From Pseudomonadota bacterium (GTDB lineage: Bacteria; Pseudomonadota; Alphaproteobacteria; Sphingomonadales; Sphingomonadaceae), in NCBI GenBank assembly GCA_023417515.1, contig JAEZFL010000068.1, forward strand, positions 1 through 24,990: a DNA stretch of 24,990 nucleotides, written 5' to 3'. The position numbers were made by a program, and so were the translations under genes. This document shows, piece after piece, positions 23,341 through 24,990 of this stretch; within the stretch, counting starts at the first letter, position 1, and every line of letters begins with the position of its first letter. The notes beneath the pieces were generated by a model. That model saw nothing but the letters and a program-made list of their open reading frames with translations. It searched no databases and was not told where the DNA came from.

Positions 23341-24990
23341 TCACTGCGCCGGCGCCCCGGCCTCCTCCTCGATCGTCGGCAGCGTCTCGAACTGGTGGTA
23401 CGGGGGCGGGCTCGACAGCGTCCATTCGAGCGTGGTGGCCCCTTCGCCCCACGGATTGTCCGCGGTCCTGCTGCCGAACATCAACGAATAGAAGATGTTG
23501 AGGAAGAAGAAGACCATCCCGAACGCCATCACCGCATAGCCGGCGCTGGCGAGCTCGTTCCAGCCGGCATAGGCGTCGGGATAATCGGGGTAGCGCCGCG
23601 GCATGCCGTCGAGACCGAGGAAATGCATCGGGAAGAACAGGATGTTCACTCCGATGAAGAAGATCCAGAAGTGGAGCTGGCCGAGCAGCTCGCTATAGTT
23701 GCGGCCCCACATCTTGCCGAACCAATAATAGAAGCCGGCGAACAGCGCGAACACGGCGCCGAGCGACAGCACGTAGTGGAAGTGTGCGATCACATAATAG
23801 GTGTCGTGCATGTAGATGTCGACGCCGCCATTGGCGAGGACGACTCCGGTGACTCCGCCGATCGTGAACATGAAGATGAAGCCGAGCGCCCAGAGCAAGG
23901 GCGTCCGGAAGCTGATCGAGCCGCCCCACATGGTCGCGATCCAGGAGAAGATCTTGATTCCGGTCGGAACCGCGATCACCATCGAGGCGGCAGAGAAATA
24001 GAGCTTGGTGTTCACGTCCATGCCGACGGTGAACATGTGGTGGGCCCACACGACGAAGCCGATCAGCCCGATCGCCACCAGCGCATAGGCCATGCCGAGA
24101 TAGCCGAACACCGGCTTGCGGCTGAACGTCGCCACCACCTGGCTGATGATGCCGAAGCCGGGCAGGATCATGATGTACACTTCGGGGTGGCCGAAGAACC
24201 AGAACAGATGCTGGTAGAGGACGGGGTCGCCGCCGCCCTCCGCGTTGAAGAAGCTGGTCGCGAAGTTGCGGTCGGTGAGGAGCATGGTGATCGCTCCGGC
24301 AAGCACCGGAAGCGAGAGCAGAAGCATGAAGGCGGTGACCAGCACCGACCATACGAACAAAGGCATCTTGTGCATGGTCATGCCCGGCGCGCGCATGTTG
24401 AAGATGGTGGTGATGAAGTTGATCGCGCCGAGGATCGACGACGCACCCGCGATGTGCAGCGAGAGGATCGCGAAATCCATCGCCGGCCCGGGCTGGCCGG
24501 AGGTCGACAGCGGCGGGTAGATCGTCCAGCCGCCGCCCACGCCGTACGCGCCCGGCGCGCTCGGCATGAACATCGAGATCAGCAGCAGGATGAAGGCGGG
24601 CGGCAGCAGCCAGAACGAGATGTTGTTCATCCGCGGGAACGCCATGTCGGGCGCGCCGATCATGATCGGCACCATCCAGTTGGCGAAGCCGCCGATCAGC
24701 GCCGGCATGACCATGAAGAAGATCATGATCAGCGCGTGGCCGGTGGTGAACACGTTGTACATGTGCTTGCCGGCATCGACGGCGGCGTCGCCCTCGAAGC
24801 CGTAGACCATGGAAGCCAGGCCGTGGAAGATCTGGATCCCCGGCTCCTGAAGCTCCCAGCGCATCAGCACCGACATACCGCCGCCGATGATGCCCGCCAC
24901 GATCGCGAAGATCAGGTAGAGCGTTCCGATGTCCTTGTGGTTGGTCGAGTACACCCAGCGCGTCCAGCCAGTGGGCGTGTGGTGATCATG
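23341..24990 (-). CDS. ctaD: Cytochrome c oxidase subunit I (5' end outside window)
   Basis: The frame stays open to the right edge: the last codons read HDHHTPTGWTRW before VYSTNHKDIGTLYLIF, so the real start lies beyond 24990 and a start at 24954 would be an artefact; 549 codons are seen. It is the catalytic subunit of the aa3-type proton pump. Visible features: HGLASMVY region (haem a ligand zone), APDMAFPRMNNISFWLLPP, GHPEVY with the CuB His-Tyr and proton-channel Glu, WAHHMFTVG (CuB His pair), the K-channel Lys in PTGIKIFSW, and AHFHYVLSLGAV (haem a/a3 His). This is the A1 haem-copper oxidase pattern. The usual downstream ctaB, ctaG and ctaE genes do not follow; a DUF2231 gene does. ctaC would be expected just outside the window. 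Confidence 0.97.
   Translation of the reverse strand, partial: HDHHTPTGWTRWVYSTNHKDIGTLYLIFAIVAGIIGGGMSVLMRWELQEPGIQIFHGLASMVYGFEGDAAVDAGKHMYNVFTTGHALIMIFFMVMPALIGGFANWMVPIMIGAPDMAFPRMNNISFWLLPPAFILLLISMFMPSAPGAYGVGGGWTIYPPLSTSGQPGPAMDFAILSLHIAGASSILGAINFITTIFNMRAPGMTMHKMPLFVWSVLVTAFMLLLSLPVLAGAITMLLTDRNFATSFFNAEGGGDPVLYQHLFWFFGHPEVYIMILPGFGIISQVVATFSRKPVFGYLGMAYALVAIGLIGFVVWAHHMFTVGMDVNTKLYFSAASMVIAVPTGIKIFSWIATMWGGSISFRTPLLWALGFIFMFTIGGVTGVVLANGGVDIYMHDTYYVIAHFHYVLSLGAVFALFAGFYYWFGKMWGRNYSELLGQLHFWIFFIGVNILFFPMHFLGLDGMPRRYPDYPDAYAGWNELASAGYAVMAFGMVFFFLNIFYSLMFGSRTADNPWGEGATTLEWTLSSPPPYHQFETLPTIEEEAGAPAQ

Overview
The window is a compact, high-GC stretch of chromosome (genes on both strands, short gaps) from an alphaproteobacterium, most likely a sphingomonad (Sphingomonadaceae). 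The case rests on protein style (SleB-type hydrolase, DUF6491 lipoprotein, PYROXD2-like oxidase, alphaproteobacterial Gor and RNase III motifs) and on dispersed palindromic repeats of a kind I associate with sphingomonad intergenic gaps. I see no phage, transposase, CRISPR array or plasmid functions.

Layout. 1-929 (-): membrane-anchored SleB-like cell-wall hydrolase, cut by the left edge. 1064-2992 (+): acetyl-CoA synthetase; 2996-3199 (-): small unknown protein; 3260-4219 (+): glucokinase. 4229-7092 (-): SDR dehydrogenase, small exported protein and a PYROXD2-like FAD oxidase, probably co-transcribed. 7492-7971 (-): Lrp/AsnC regulator, divergent from 8084-9400 (+): exported S41 peptidase. 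9529-12478 (-): pgi then gor. 12603-15100 (+): lepB-rnc-era. 15183-17423 (+): GT39-like membrane protein and histidine phosphatase. 17526-18242 (-): CobB sirtuin. 18444-19295 (+): exported class A beta-lactamase-fold protein; 19406-19585 (+): small Cys/His protein; 19665-19862 (-): small membrane protein with its own terminator. 19972-22444 (+): dapB, nth, DUF6491 lipoprotein and hexapeptide acyltransferase, followed by tRNA-Arg(CCG) at 22497-22573. 22718-23188 (-): DUF2231 membrane protein. 23341-24990 (-): ctaD, cut by the right edge.

How the genes connect. Glk and Pgi feed hexose into central metabolism, Acs activates acetate, and CobB belongs to the family that deacylates and reactivates Acs. 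LepB, RNase III and Era serve protein export and RNA/ribosome maturation. DapB makes lysine and diaminopimelate for peptidoglycan, and the SleB-like and beta-lactamase-like proteins would also act in the envelope.

Most notable: (i) the beta-lactamase-like protein keeps SxxK, SDN and KTG but has no glutamate anywhere in its omega-loop region, so it should not deacylate like a class A beta-lactamase; (ii) two copies of a paired-hairpin repeat whose arm differences are compensatory; (iii) a leader at acs whose upstream arm can pair with the likely Shine-Dalgarno sequence; (iv) two dyads between the Lrp regulator and the S41 peptidase. No gene cluster here looks like a clearly new multi-gene system; the window is mostly core genome with several uncharacterised small proteins.
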